The notes beneath the pieces are model-generated. The model did no database searches. It saw only the letters and a list, made by a program, of their open reading frames with translations, and had not been told where the DNA came from. This document shows positions 53,930-64,000 of a stretch of 64,000 nucleotides of DNA, in pieces. Position 1 is the first letter of the stretch. Each line of letters starts with the position of its first letter. This DNA is from Pristionchus mayeri (lineage: Eukaryota > Nematoda > Chromadorea > Rhabditida > Neodiplogasteridae), in contig BTRK01000005.1 of NCBI GenBank assembly GCA_036245805.1, positions 44,007,216-44,071,215 of the forward strand, read 5' to 3'. The translations under genes were made by a program, and so were the position numbers.

Positions 53930-54800
53930 GGAATGAGAAGGTTGCAGGTGTTCCGATGCACTGACCGAAATGTCGATACGAGTTTATGCATTTGGGGGTT
54001 ACTGGTATGAACTTGCTTCATTCTGCGTTCTCTGTCGCCTGTCGGATGGGCAAAAGAGTATGCTGAATGAGGTTTTAATGTATCACGCCAGTGAACATCG
54101 AATATTAAGTAATCGTAGTTATATTGAAGCAGATGTTTGAAATTAATGATTCCTTCATGTGAGGGCATGAAAAGGAGACAGGTGCTCGATTGACCGAAAT
54201 GTCGATAGTGGTTCATTCAAGCATTTTGAACTTACTGGTATTAGCTTCGAGGAAGAAGGCTCGCTCTGCGTGTTTCATTCTGCGTGGTCTCTCTCACTGG
54301 TTAGATAGGCGAGGGAGTGTTCAGAATTGGATTTGGAAGATCGACCCCCTCCCCCTTTCTCCCCTTCCCATAATCCTTTCCTTTATTATCGAACACGCTG
54401 AACTTGTTGAAGCTCCCTTGTGGTCTAAAAAGATAAATTAATACAATTATGAGACCGTTTCCGATCAAGCTAGCCCTAGGAAATTAAAAGACGAAATCCT
54501 GTTTACCAAACTCTAGTCGCAATATTGCTGCAGATGTCTGAAAGGGAATGATGCAGGTGTTCCGATAGATTAGAGATGTTGATGTGGGTTGATTGGAACT
54601 AGCTAATTGCTCTACTGGAGTTTGTACCTCTTTACCTTTCCTTCTCAAGCATTCTGCCGATTCTCATCGGTCAGAAAGGCGAGGGAGTGTTCAAAGTTGT
54701 GAGACCATTTCCCATTAATCCAACCTCAGACGATGCCAGGTGTTCATATATATTGACCGAGATGTATGCGTGGGTTGATTGATACACAGTATTTTTTCTT
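53930..54800. repeat. Degenerate direct-repeat array, about 190-380 bp units
   Basis: Four units start with GCAGGTGTTCCGATGCACTG-like sequence followed by GACCGAAATGTCGATA and a TTGATTGG/TCATT motif (about 53944, 54176, 54554 and 54735). Two to three also carry a CTCTCACTGGTTAGATAGGCGAGGGAGTGTT-type palindrome, so a MITE may have been amplified with its flank. Non-coding. Confidence 0.6.
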
Positions 54801-54943
54801 AATGGTTCTCACTAGAGTTATATTAAATATTTTGCATCTCTTCATTTCGAAATGACAGTGGTATCTATTCTCAAACTCTAGTTCTTCTCCAATTACACGG
54901 AGAACTTTGTGCGAATTCATCCTTGAGTGCTTCCCAATCGGTC

Positions 54944-55506
54944 TCACGGTACTACCCCGATTTGTAAAATTTATTTTGGAGATTTCATTTTGTAAACGAA
55001 TTTTTCGTAAAAAACAAAATTTAGAAAAAATTTCTGGAAATGTACTTTTTGGAAAAACAATTGTGGAAAAAAATAAATTGGAAAACAATTTTTGGAAAGA
55101 CCCATTTTGGAAATTTTTCCACTGGTTACGGTACTTTTCGCTGCATCGAGAGAACCGCGAAATATAACGATTAAATGTAAACATTGATTTTGCATTATTG
55201 TGTTATGTATTTAATTATTAGTATTGTTAATTACAATACTAATATAATAAAGGAAAATCATACTATGTTTCGAATTTGCTGATAAATGACGAAAATGATC
55301 CATAGGTTACGGTAGTTTTCCATTCGGCTACAGTACTACCGGCTATGGAAAAATTTACAAAACGTGCATTTCCAAAATGGAAATTCTGAAATTTATTTCC
55401 CATTTCTTGCCTTTCCAAAAAAAGAATTTCTATAATTTTTTTCTAAATATTTTTTTTCCAAAATTTGCATTTACGAAATTAAATTTACATTTCGGGGTAA
55501 TACCGT
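54944..55506. repeat. 560-bp foldback element, A/T-rich arms
   Basis: GGTACTACCCCGATTTGTAA and TTACATTTCGGGGTAATACC mark the ends. The arms are rich in TTTGGAAA and TTTCCAAA blocks. GGTTACGGTACTTT-type motifs at 55130 and 55307 resemble the units of the element at 34550-35756. Confidence 0.7.
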
Positions 55507-55560
55507 TCTCACTGTTAGGCATATTGTTGATTCTTTTCTTTATGGTGAATGTACTCAAAC

Positions 55561-58500
55561 ATGACGCTACGATACGGATTCGGAATTGATCGTGATTATT
55601 TCATTAACTTCTCTATGCAGTGAGCTCACAATTTTTGAATTTAAACTAAAATTCAATAATTGCTCAGATACGAACTCTACATACCCATTGTCACCCTACT
55701 TATTCTGCATCCAATCGTCCAATATCTTCTCATTTTCGAGAACAAATCGATGAAAACGGATATTCGAGTGCTGTATATTTTAACGCATGTGAGGGTTTCG
55801 AATGTACATCTCATCATTTAAAAAAAAAAAAAGTATATATTTTGCTAAGAAGTTACATCATCAGTTGTCATTAATCATATACGAGTGGACCTTCTTCTTT
55901 GCCTTTCGTCTATATCCGGCGAATCCATATGCTGCTCTGTATTGTGAAGGGCCCCTCTGCCGATCCGGAATGAACAAACAGATTCTTGCGGTATAGCTTC
56001 AATTGTACACATGTTGTATAAATTTGAATTTTATTAAACATGCACATTAGGTTCGATTAAAATTTGTCCCTAACTACTATTTCAGGCCCTTCTCATTGTG
56101 CCCACGGTCTTAGTTGCCTCTCCTTTCCTCTCTCTAATGACTCGAATGCATCAGATGTTATTGCCTCAAGAAAGCAGGTGGAAATTATCCTCGAGGTATA
56201 AACAATAAGCTATTACGCAAATTCATATTTCGTTTTCTTTTCAATTTATCAATTTAACAGTAATATGGCAAATTGTATTCATATTATTCAGAGTTCAACT
56301 GGCTCTGACTATTCTCTCCTACGCCCTGTTGTGTGCGAATGTGCCGGGATTTGCATACTTTGGTAAAGATCACGACGAATACTCCTTGATCATTAAGGTA
56401 TGCATTAATATTAATTTTAATATGATTGTACACTGTAGGACCCTGAACTGGCCTGGTTAGCGGAACGAGGTGGGACCATCTTCCTATTCGGCCCTCCCGG
56501 CGACCCGCAGCATTTAAAATGGGGTAAAAATGGGAAACATTAAAATTAAATATTTACGATTTCTGTACTACTTGTGATAGACCAGAGTGATAACTTTTTT
56601 GTTGTTGAGTTCCCTAAATATTGCATGGTACGGTATAGGGTTGGCTATTCGGAGCAGAATTGCCATATCGCAATTCCCCCTCCTCAAATTTCGCAATATT
56701 CGAGTTGGTGGAATTGCGCAGTTCTGCTACGAATAGCCAACCCTAGTTCAGGGCTGATAATAATGGCGCTTACAATCTTCATAATCGCTCCTTTTATATT
56801 CCTAATATCCTCCCATGCGATGATTACTATTGTGAGGAACAATTTGGTGAGTATTTTATTTGGATTTTTTAAATACTAAAAGAATGCTCAACTGCTCAGT
56901 TTAAAACAATATTTAATGCTCACATATTTTGTTTTCAGCCACTAAAACGCAAGCAATGACAATGACAATGTTTCGAGTTTTTCTCGTTCAGGTACGGTTA
57001 TTTCGATTGAATCAATGCCAACGAATTTTATCCAAAATTTAGAAATATTCATCCATACCGTATGTAAAACTGTTCAAGGCTTAAAGTGTGTGTTAAGTAA
57101 AAAGGCCTTTTGAATGATATAGAAGCAATTATTTGAATAACGATTCCATTACAGTGGGCAGGTTCGTTCGTTACGAACGTGGTGCCCCTAACACTCATGC
57201 TCTCCACAATGGCAATTGACTTCACTTTCCTGCCGGGTTGGCTCCTAGCAGGGGGTCGGTTCGTCCTACTGGTAAGTTCACATGCTGAGGTATGTTTTAA
57301 AAAAATCAAACAGTTCATGAAACATTGGTAGCAAGAAAGTAACAAGAATTGTCCAATGGTTTCGAAATGGTCTCTTCACTTTGCGTACTCTCTCGCCAGT
57401 TAGTTTGGTGAGAAAGTGTGCAGAACAAAGGATATGGTTGCCCGGGATTTCGAACACTAGTACGAAGTTGCTTCATGCTCAGATTATTTTTACGCTCAAC
57501 AGTCACCAATTCGGCATTTTCTTCATCGCGAAGAATCCAACACATCGAAAGGTATATTGTTTTTAAAAGAACATGCACTACATTTAATGGGAACCGGTGG
57601 ATGAAAATCAAGAACATGCATGTTTCCAGCATTTTGAGAATATAAAAATGATTCTAAAAAATCTATGAAGAAGGATGCTTACTTTGTGTATGGGTTGTCA
57701 TCAGGGGGGAGGGGGGTGACAATTGGTAAAACGAAAATTGGTAAACTCGTCACCTTTCACTTGCAATTTGGCGCGGCGACTTGGGAGTTGTTTCATTGTA
57801 ACCAGTATGCGCTCCTCTACATTTGCATATGTAAGTCTTGCTACTAAAAGGCGATCATGAGTTTAGTTTTACTCCAAATGAACGTATAGGGGTTCATGGA
57901 ATGTGCACTCCCGTGACCCCCTATACCACAGTATTAAGTATTAAGTATTACGTATTAAGTATCACAGTATTAAGCGACAGGCAGGGCACATACAAAACCG
58001 AAAAGCATACCTAATACTTAAATTTTCCATGAAACAAAAATGAACCGCCCATTACGTTGCTTCGAAACAGATCAGTATCATTTCTGTTTCAGACACGTTA
58101 TGAAACGCAAACGGCTTTTGAGATCAAATTTAGGTATGTTTCACTAATGCTTCATATTAAAACTCGTTACAGTAAGCTAAAATTCCGTGTAAGAGCAAAT
58201 TCGTCTCTTTTTAAATTTGAAAACGAGCGCGAAATGATCTTTTGAGTTGCACGGAGCTTAATACTGTAATACGTTGAAACTCATGACCGCCTGGTATCAA
58301 GACTAATATATGCAAATGTATGGAATCGCACACAGATTACAATGAAATAGCTCCCAAATCGCTGCGCCAAATTGCAAGTAAACGGCGATGAGTTTGCCAA
58401 TTGCCGTTTTACCAATTGTCACCCCCCCACCCCGTCATCAGACCTAGTTAAGGAATTGATCAATGTAATTTTGTAGTAATTGAATTTCCAACAACTTGAA

Positions 58501-58652
58501 TCGTTATCATTCATTTGATAAGTATATCAACTTTTCAGATTGTCCTACAAGGACTAAAGAGGGTGGTAATGTGCAAGCTGACTGCTAAAGGGCCAAATCA
58601 AATAGGCCCCGTGGCAGCGAACAATAGTGCATCGCGATTCGATCGGTTGTAA
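55561..58652 (+). CDS. Serpentine chemoreceptor (Srh/Sri-like), paralogue 6
   Basis: Eleven exons: 55561-55619, 55668-55788, 55865-55990, 56086-56195, 56292-56397, 56439-56523, 56752-56850, 56939-56991, 57155-57271, 57483-57551 and 58539-58652; 352 residues. Start MTLRYGFGIDRDYFINFSMQ, four residues shorter than its relatives. Signatures: LIFENKSMKTDIRVLY, ALYCEGPLCRSGMNKQIL, TRMHQMLLPQESRW, YFGKDHDEYS, FLFGPPGDPQHLKW, QAMTMTMFRVFLVQ and FFIAKNPTHRK. Closest to paralogue 5. Exon 7 must use a donor 4 nt beyond the strong GTGAGT (TGA|GTATTT) to keep phase with the shortened exon 8; otherwise the copy is frameshifted there. Introns 6 and 10 contain MITEs. Confidence 0.7.
56638..56743. mobile_element. 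106-bp MITE with TA duplication
   Basis: GGGTTGGCTATTCGGAGCAG and CTGCTACGAATAGCCAACCC are termini, flanked by TA (56636-56637 and 56744-56745), as for Tc1/mariner-type elements. It ends 6 nt before the AG of the exon 7 acceptor (56750-56751). Confidence 0.85.
57705..58433. mobile_element. Foldback hAT-like MITE with perfect 8-bp duplication
   Basis: Duplication GTCATCAG at 57697-57704 and 58434-58441. The ends are a G-tract plus TGACAATTGGTAAAACG and the complement. It is longer than its relative at 48097-48455 because about 330 bp is inserted at the centre (57935-58265), starting with TATTAAGTATTAAGTATTAC repeats and ending TTAATACTGTAAT. It lies in intron 10 of receptor paralogue 6. Confidence 0.85.
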
Positions 58653-59214
58653 GATACATCGTTTGTTAAAAAGTTATTTGCGTATGAAAACATTTATATG
58701 GACATCAAATATTATAAATCGATTATTTTTTCATTATGTTATTTGCATAATCAAAAAAAAAGCTATCAAAAGAAGCAATACATTATATTGTTCTATCCCG
58801 GAATCGAACTTTCATTTTGCATTTCGCTTGGCACTATTATTGTGATTCGAAAGGATATACGTGTTTTGGACGTCAGGGTTATTGTTATTGACGATGTCAT
58901 TGTAGCTTAATACAAATTAATGGCGTGGTATCGAAAACTAACTCACTTTATGCTAAAAGTTACACACACACGGTGGAATGTGGTAGCCCTTATGGCATGG
59001 AAAAAAACCTTATCTCTTTGATATATTTTTGAAATAACGATACTGTCATAAACTAGGTCATTATAAAAAGTTGCATGTGAGCACTTGCAATATACCTGGA
59101 ATGAAACAGTGAACAACAATCATGATTGCCGGTTACACGCGATTTTCTGCTTACTACTTCTTTCGACATGCATGATTAGATTTTCATGGTCATCGCATTG
59201 CAGTTATAGGCACG

Positions 59215-62200
59215 ATGGACTACATTTTGTTGGAGAGGAACCAAACATTGACTGAAGACCTATTTCCGCTTTTTGAGATAATCCACTCTGTTGAGGTGAT
59301 TAATTTGCATCAAGTTAATCACTTTTGATATCACAGATATTCTTCATTCTATTGTTATATTGCATTTCTCCTGTGGCTATGTGCACACTCTGGAACGCGC
59401 GTCCGTTCCATCGAAATGTAAGTAAATCTCAACCGTTGTCACTTTCGAATCGCATGTATTTACAGTTGCGCCTGTCCCTCTGCAATCTTGTGGTGCAGGT
59501 TAGTGTTTAGTAAATGATCGCACCGAGCGGATACTAGAGCTCGAAAAAGGGGGGGAATGAAGAAACAATTATCAGAATTACAAACGCTAGCGTTGACTTA
59601 ACACTGTTGAGTAGTACAGCGAACAAGCGGTATATTGAGAGCACTTCGACGAATACTAAACTCTATTCTAGGCACTTTTCGGCGCTACTGGTCGATTGAT
59701 TGCCATGTACAACAACTACGCGGGAGAAGGACCATTAGGTAGCGTGTTTATCCCCACGGGAACAAAACACAATGATGAAAATCTGGTCGGAAAATATCTT
59801 TCAGCCGAACGGCCGTCAATGATACTCGCCACGGTGTTGAGATCGGTCATGATCGAATCGGTCATTGGATCGTATGTTCTTCGCTTATGATTTTGCTAAG
59901 TGATTGACTCGTAAACTCAAAAGTAAACTCAATCAACTGTATCACCTCTTCGTGTATTCAATTTTGCAAACTATTGTGAAACAAGCTAATAACTTTAAAA
60001 ATTTAACAAATTCTCTAGAATAAATTATCGGTATTTTATAGATCAAATCAGTGAATCCTGTTTAGGTTCTTCTTTTTCTCCTTAGAGCGGCTCGTCGCGA
60101 CATTTGCTTGGTCTTGGTGAGAAAAACCACAATTGTACTACCTATATCGATAGTGTTGATCAAAAACACAATGGTAGATCAACAACAATTTGAGGTACGA
60201 GAAGGAGTCAACCCTTACCATCATTATATTCATCATTCTGGAGGGTTCTGCTGTTCTCTGGTCCTGGACGTGGGCTATTGCTATTGTGCACGGTGATATA
60301 ATTGATAATATCATATTATGCTAGATGGTGTTCCATCTTACGAATTTAACATATTCTTAACGCCGTGTGTAGCTCAAACGTGTATTGCTAACCATTTATG
60401 TGATGTACACAAATTCCAATTCAGGTTACGCTACCCTGGAGCAATTGCTGACACGAGTCGTAATATCGCTTTTCGTCGGTGGTTCAGTGAGTTACTATTA
60501 TGTGTTTGCTCATTTGTTCAATGTAATTACACGAGTGCATTCACATGATCAAAGTCACATGTATGATTTTCAGACTGCAGAAAAACTAGAGCAGAAAAAA
60601 TGGTGCGACATACGGTGCAATGCCAACTGTATTAATAAATGGAAATGGATGCATTTAAGAAAAGAGGATCTTAAACCTCTCGTGTTCTAAAAGTTTACAT
60701 AACGTATTAACAACAAAATCAATTTGTTTTGCCAAACTTTTAAACTTGTTTTGACTTTTAATTTAAACGTTTAATTGACGCTACTTCTTTAAGGTCGCAT
60801 TTTTCGTCGTTACAGTCAACTACCGAGCCATGCGAAAAATGAAAATCGGGGCTCATATCAATCAATATTCGGTCGCCAGGTCATTTCAAATTCGCGAGAA
60901 CGTCGCAATTATGAAGGTTAGGAACTCTCAAAAATATCACCTTAACTACACAACTAATTTCGTTCGCATATCATATGTCTAGTTACATCATAATAAAAAA
61001 AAATAAAAAATACATGCATTTCACAAAGTTAATCAAGTATATCACGCCTCTCACGGGAGAATCGAGCTGATCCATGGAATGGGAGAAAGTCGTCAAATGA
61101 GTTACTGTCGGTTTTGGTCACCCCAAGGCATGCCTAAGTGACCCCCAAAGTCTCAATTACCATACTTTGGAGCTCCCTACACCGGGTCGGCTCTCGGCTG
61201 CTCCCACTTTGACAGCGATGTTAACGCTTCGCGTGATAGATGGACGAAAAATGCACTCTGAGGTACCACATGTCATTTTTTGAGCTCTACCGATGTATGC
61301 AAACCAGATCATCTAATTTTGCGTTTTAATTGAGATACATTCAAAGGGAAATTTCTCAAAAGTGTAGGTAAAATAGCAGCTCAAATTTGTGCAGTGTATG
61401 TAGCTCACCGAGAGCTTTCCAATGAGTGGTTTGCGCCAAAAAGTGCTATCCTCGAAATAGAGTTATCTCGTTTTTATTGTTAGTGATCATTTGAACTTTT
61501 ATTTCAACAGCAGAATTCAGAGAAAACTCATTTCATTTCACTTCCCACCGCGCTTTTCGGCGCGCTCAATATGGAACGATCCGTTTTCTCGCAATTATGA
61601 TGATTGCTCACCGTTAAAAGGAGATAACTCGATATCGAGGACTGCACTTTTTGGCGTAAACCACTCATTGGAAAGCTCTCGGCGAGCTACATACATTGCG
61701 AAAATTTGAGCTGCTATTTTACCTACACTTTTGAGAAATTTCCCTTTGAATGTTTCTCAGTTAAAACTCAAAATTAGAGGATCTGGTTTGCATACATCGG
61801 TAGAGCTCAAAAAATGACAGCGGATCCCTCAGATTGCATTTTTCTTCCATCTACAACGCGAGGCATTAAAATCGCTGTCAAAGTGGGAGCAGGCGAGAGC
61901 CGACCCGGTGTAGGGAGCTCCAAAATGAAGTATGCTAATTGAGACTTTGGTGGTCCCTTAGGCATGCCTTGGGGTAACCAAAACCGATAGTAACTCATTT
62001 GACGATTTTCCGCCCATTCCCTAGAGTGACGATTTTAGCTCGATTCTCTCGTGAGAGGCGTGATATTTTTCGACAAAAAATGTAACGATTGGAACTGCCA
62101 ATATAATGTTCAGGCATTATCCAGAATTGGCATCAACTTGATCTTCTTGATTATACCGACGTTTCTACTAAGTCTTTCGCACCTCTTCCTTTCCACTATT

Positions 62201-62662
62201 ATGCAACAGCTCATAAGCCGAGCTCTATATGATCTCATAATTGCGATGTATGAATTAATTTCTTGAAATGTGAATAATCATTTACTCAATTGATTATTCG
62301 ATATTGTGAACTTAATGATGACATAATGTTCGACTAAAAAAGAGTAAACTCTGCACTATTTTATCAAATACATAATTGCGATTGATTGCAGCTTCCCACC
62401 AATGATCATTTTCTTCATTCCGCTGTCCGATCCCGTTTTCGAACGGTCGTTAAAGAGGATGGCTTACGGGGAAAGGATATTTCGCCTACTCGAAAAGCTC
62501 CGCCGTAATAGAATCAAGGAGACCACGATCAGGTATAACTTATTCAATACATTTGTAGCCTGGTGAACAAGTAAAAAGTATAATTTCAGCGTCGCCATGA
62601 ATGAGACCGATCACTACTTCAATACGCTCGCGCAGTCTCTCAGCGGCCCACATCATCGATAA
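59215..62662 (+). CDS. Serpentine receptor class e (Sre) chemoreceptor
   Basis: Eleven exons: 59215-59295, 59337-59417, 59466-59498, 59672-59871, 60066-60116, 60195-60292, 60425-60522, 60794-60916, 62114-62247, 62392-62532 and 62590-62662; 370 residues, phase closed, no lesion. MDYILLERNQTLTEDLFPLF opens. TM1 is IFFILLLYCISPVAMCTLW, and FHRNLRLSLCNLVVQ starts TM2. TM3 ends in SLERLVATFAWSWYEKES, the E-R-x-x-A-T and Y-E pattern of Sre. NYRAMRKMKIG, then QYSVARSFQIRENV, is the Sre intracellular loop 3. TM7 includes PPMIIFFIPLSDPVFERSLK. Sre proteins are nematode chemosensory GPCRs. Exon 5 start at 60066 (GTTTAG acceptor) was chosen because it alone restores SLERLVAT. Intron 8 holds a 1-kb palindrome. 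Confidence 0.85.
61040..62066. mobile_element. 1.0-kb palindromic element in Sre intron 8
   Basis: Ends ATATCACGCCTCTCACGGGA and CTCTCGTGAGAGGCGTGATAT. Arms of about 470 bp are close complements, with shared blocks AGCTCCCTACACCGGGTCGG and GGAAATTTCTCAAAAGTGTA. The loop 61510-61600 is unrelated. No reading frame of note. It ends 46 nt before the exon 9 acceptor. Confidence 0.85.
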
Positions 62663-62669
62663 ACAATTC

Positions 62670-64000
62670 GAAACATAGGCATTCCACTCACAAACCGAAT
62701 TTGAAAAGATATAAACGCATTTAAAATGTGTTGTGTACATTCTGAAATTTTGAGTTTTTTGGATTTGCACTTGCATCTTCTAAATCGCTTAGAAACTATC
62801 GAAAAATAGTTCAGATTTCGAGAAGTCTAAAGATGACGACGATCACGTATTACCGATAACGGATGGGAAAAAAAACAAAGAAAAGGGTTTCTTTTTTCAA
62901 ATTGTGAACGTTTTAAATTGTGAACTACACAAAAAGTTTCTGATTTTGGGAGTTTGGCCATCTGCTGAGAGTCCCTTTTTTTCAAATGACGACTTGATTT
63001 ATTTACATTGTTCCACGTTTCATAATGTCTTTACTCGGAAATAATTATTGCATTTCAATTGAAATGAGAGAAAAACAATCGTAAATGAGATTATGTAACT
63101 CACAGAGCCACCGACAGCAATCGTAGTTGCGATAAGGATCAGGTTTACCTCGAATCTGACGAATCCTGAACTGACATTATTTTAATTTGGCCGTGTACTT
63201 TTAAACATTCGAGCAGCACATTCGTGTAGAGTGATCAATGCTGATAACAATAAATATAAGGCTGTTGCATAAGTTCCTTTCTTTTTTCTTTTGGACAATT
63301 CTGCTGAAGTACGTGGACAGACGAAATATTCTGATTACCCTGTGACATGGTATTGATTGTGGATTACACCCACGAAATGGTTTTGAATCGACTCACTATC
63401 TTGGGTGGCTAGCACGTTTCAGAAAATGAGCATCGGAAAACGGCGATTTTTAGCATTATGAGGTGGGCCCTTGTTGGCGAGAATTCGTGGCATTCTGATT
63501 TTGCGCAACCATCCAGTACTAGGACAAGAGTTGATTGTTCTCATAAGTGCAAAAAATCCGTATTCAAATGCGTGTGGTAAACAGGGGATACCCAAATCTA
63601 TTGATTTCAACGTGTGAATCTCGACGTATTTTTTCAAAGAATTCAGCTCGTGAAAGGATAGACCAATTTTTACTAAATATGATTGCATATATGCACGGTA
63701 AGGTTCTTCACAATCCATAACAATTCAGCCCTTCTCATCGATGTCTGTGAATTATGTGGCAAATAATTGTGACAAATTCAGCACCATCTCTGCTCTCCTC
63801 GGAGCTGTGATTAATTGAACACTCGGATAAACATACCAGTACGATGACTTCCGATCTAAATTGGCCCAAGGTCACTGATATAATCGAACCAAGATTGTGC
63901 TCGATTTAGAGTGTACTCATGCCCCAATCAACTGTAACAAACCATTAGTTGATTGATCGATTGCAAAGAACAGTGGAGGTTACAATGTTCATGCACGAAA
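62670..64000. other. Gene-free end of window
   Basis: No exon with supporting splice sites. A TAAGGCTGTTGCATAAGTTC motif at 63256 resembles some mariner-type termini, but no partner terminus lies in the window. The open minus-strand stretch 63419-63718 has no motif I recognise. Confidence 0.4.

Noticed and set aside
63256..63718. Mariner copy suggested by GGCTGTTGCATAAGTTC and an open minus-strand stretch
   Set aside because: No second terminus and no D,D34D motifs could be found, so only the terminus resemblance remains.
1..64000. CRISPR array, operon, prophage or bacterial defence system
   Set aside because: Spliced genes with nematode-type introns throughout; repeats are transposon-derived and have no regular spacer pattern.

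Overview
The window looks like a chromosome-arm segment of a nematode, probably a rhabditid/diplogastrid of Pristionchus type (this placement is an inference). The grounds are: multi-exon genes with 40-100 bp introns, clustered serpentine chemoreceptors of the Str superfamily plus one Sre receptor, an RTE-type retrotransposon, TTAGGC-like interstitial repeats, and very many small inverted-repeat transposons. No ribosomal RNA, CRISPR or bacterial feature was seen.

Layout. 1-7.5 kb: no confident gene; foldback elements, a SINE fragment, and a tandemly duplicated unknown reading frame (5.56-5.93 kb, minus). 7.57-10.48 kb: an essentially complete RTE retrotransposon with a perfect 10-bp target duplication, inserted 19 nt inside the first intron of a minus-strand secreted-protein gene (signal exon 10512-10607). 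10.7-12.3 kb: a hAT-like element with 8-bp duplication, itself interrupted by a dead mariner. 12.5-16 kb: signal-peptide exon of another secreted protein, a SINE with 14-bp duplication, and a foldback element. 16.3-22.7 kb: two minus-strand 7TM receptors, both with closed reading-frame phase, separated by decayed copies. 23.8-24.9 kb: SINE and receptor fragments.

25.7-58.7 kb (plus strand): a receptor cluster. Six paralogues share one eleven-exon plan with nearly invariant exon lengths (71/121/126/110/106/85/95/63/117/69 bp plus a variable tail) and signatures ALYCEGPLCR and FLFGPPGDP. Copies at 25.7, 50.3 and 55.6 kb can be read through with closed phase; those at 28.6, 33.2 and 37.6 kb carry clear lesions. 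A more divergent relative lies at 43.7-45.9 kb and a Pro/Gln-rich secreted protein gene at 47.9-49.6 kb. 59.2-62.7 kb: a complete eleven-exon Sre-class receptor.

The most unusual layer is the set of large inverted-repeat elements (0.4-1.7 kb). Most lie in receptor introns, several ending within 0-10 nt of a 3' splice site. One 1677-bp palindrome flanked by TTAA splits a receptor exon exactly and carries its own acidic repeat reading frame in the loop. All gene models were made by eye from splice signals, phase and paralogue comparison; family names rest on motif recognition, not on searches.
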